From assembly GCA_024636425.1 (NCBI GenBank), contig JAGXHB010000004.1, positions 1 to 5,866 on the forward strand: 5,866 bases of DNA, given 5' to 3'. The position numbers and the translations under genes were made by a program. The notes beneath the pieces were generated by a model. The model was given only the letters and a program-made list of their open reading frames with translations. It was not told the DNA's origin and ran no database searches. Within the stretch, counting starts at the first letter, position 1. Every line of letters begins with the position of its first letter. The stretch is from Roseobacter sp. (GTDB taxonomy: Bacteria > Pseudomonadota > Alphaproteobacteria > Rhodobacterales > Rhodobacteraceae). Of the stretch, positions 5,781 to 5,866 are shown piece by piece.

Positions 5781-5809
5781 TTGCCTTCGCGCAAAACTCC
5801 GCCTAGAAT
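5781..5809 (+). promoter_or_regulatory. Sigma70-like promoter for a gene beyond the right edge
   Basis: TTGCCT (5781-5786, 4 of 6 to consensus), a 17-base spacer and TAGAAT (5804-5809, 5 of 6) form the best promoter match in the window. The predicted start is about 5816. It lies after the ligase-oxidoreductase operon and points to the right edge, so the next gene on the same strand probably has its own promoter. Confidence 0.5.
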
Positions 5810-5857
5810 CATCTGATCACAAGGGACGCAGATCCCGCTGAAAGATGAGCAGGCAAT

Positions 5858-5866
5858 ATGTTCGAG
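5858..5866 (+). CDS. Possible start of a downstream gene, cut by the window edge
   Basis: ATG TTC GAG begins at 5858, with AGCAGG at 5848-5853 as a possible ribosome binding site and the promoter at 5781-5809 upstream. A second ATG at 5845 in another frame (M-S-R-Q-Y-V-R) is also open to the edge and cannot be excluded. Three codons are too few to name a product. Confidence 0.3.

Overview
The window looks like chromosomal DNA of an alphaproteobacterium, most likely a Rhodobacteraceae (Roseobacter-type) organism. This rests on high GC, dense GCC/GGC/CGC codon use, the style of the proteins and the gene content. It is an inference, as no phylogenetic marker gene is complete here. It holds four complete protein genes, one gene cut by the left edge and perhaps the first codons of another at the right edge. 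No transposon, prophage, CRISPR array, tRNA or rRNA was seen.

Layout: (1) 1-712, minus strand: a D-3-hydroxybutyrate dehydrogenase (bdhA) of polyhydroxybutyrate/ketone-body metabolism, missing about its last 20 residues. (2) 713-996: a 284-base gap holding the bdhA ribosome binding site, a dyad in the bdhA leader, and a minus-strand unit of sigma70-like promoter, two hairpins and an intrinsic terminator. That unit is best read as a candidate small RNA of about 76 nt, although a terminated bdhA leader is possible. (3) 997-2817, plus: a secreted YejA-like peptide-type ABC substrate-binding protein with no permease or ATPase beside it. (4) 2909-3532, minus: an XRE helix-turn-helix regulator with a C-terminal cupin domain. 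(5) 3598-5112, plus: a class I adenylate-forming acyl/aryl-CoA ligase, divergent from the regulator. (6) 5109-5750, plus: a cytoplasmic FrnE-like DsbA-family thiol oxidoreductase whose start overlaps the ligase stop (ATGA). (7) 5751-5866: a good sigma70-like promoter for a gene that continues past the right edge.

The functional theme is uptake and activation of small organic substrates: a ketone-body/PHB dehydrogenase, a solute-binding protein, and a CoA ligase cotranscribed with a thiol oxidoreductase. The XRE-cupin protein, whose 65-bp divergent promoter region is shared with the ligase, is the obvious candidate regulator of the ligase-oxidoreductase pair and of itself. None of the protein genes is exotic. 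The parts most worth a second look are non-coding: the candidate small RNA near 807-917, the dyad in the bdhA leader, and the compact divergent promoter at 3533-3600, where both genes lack a Shine-Dalgarno sequence.
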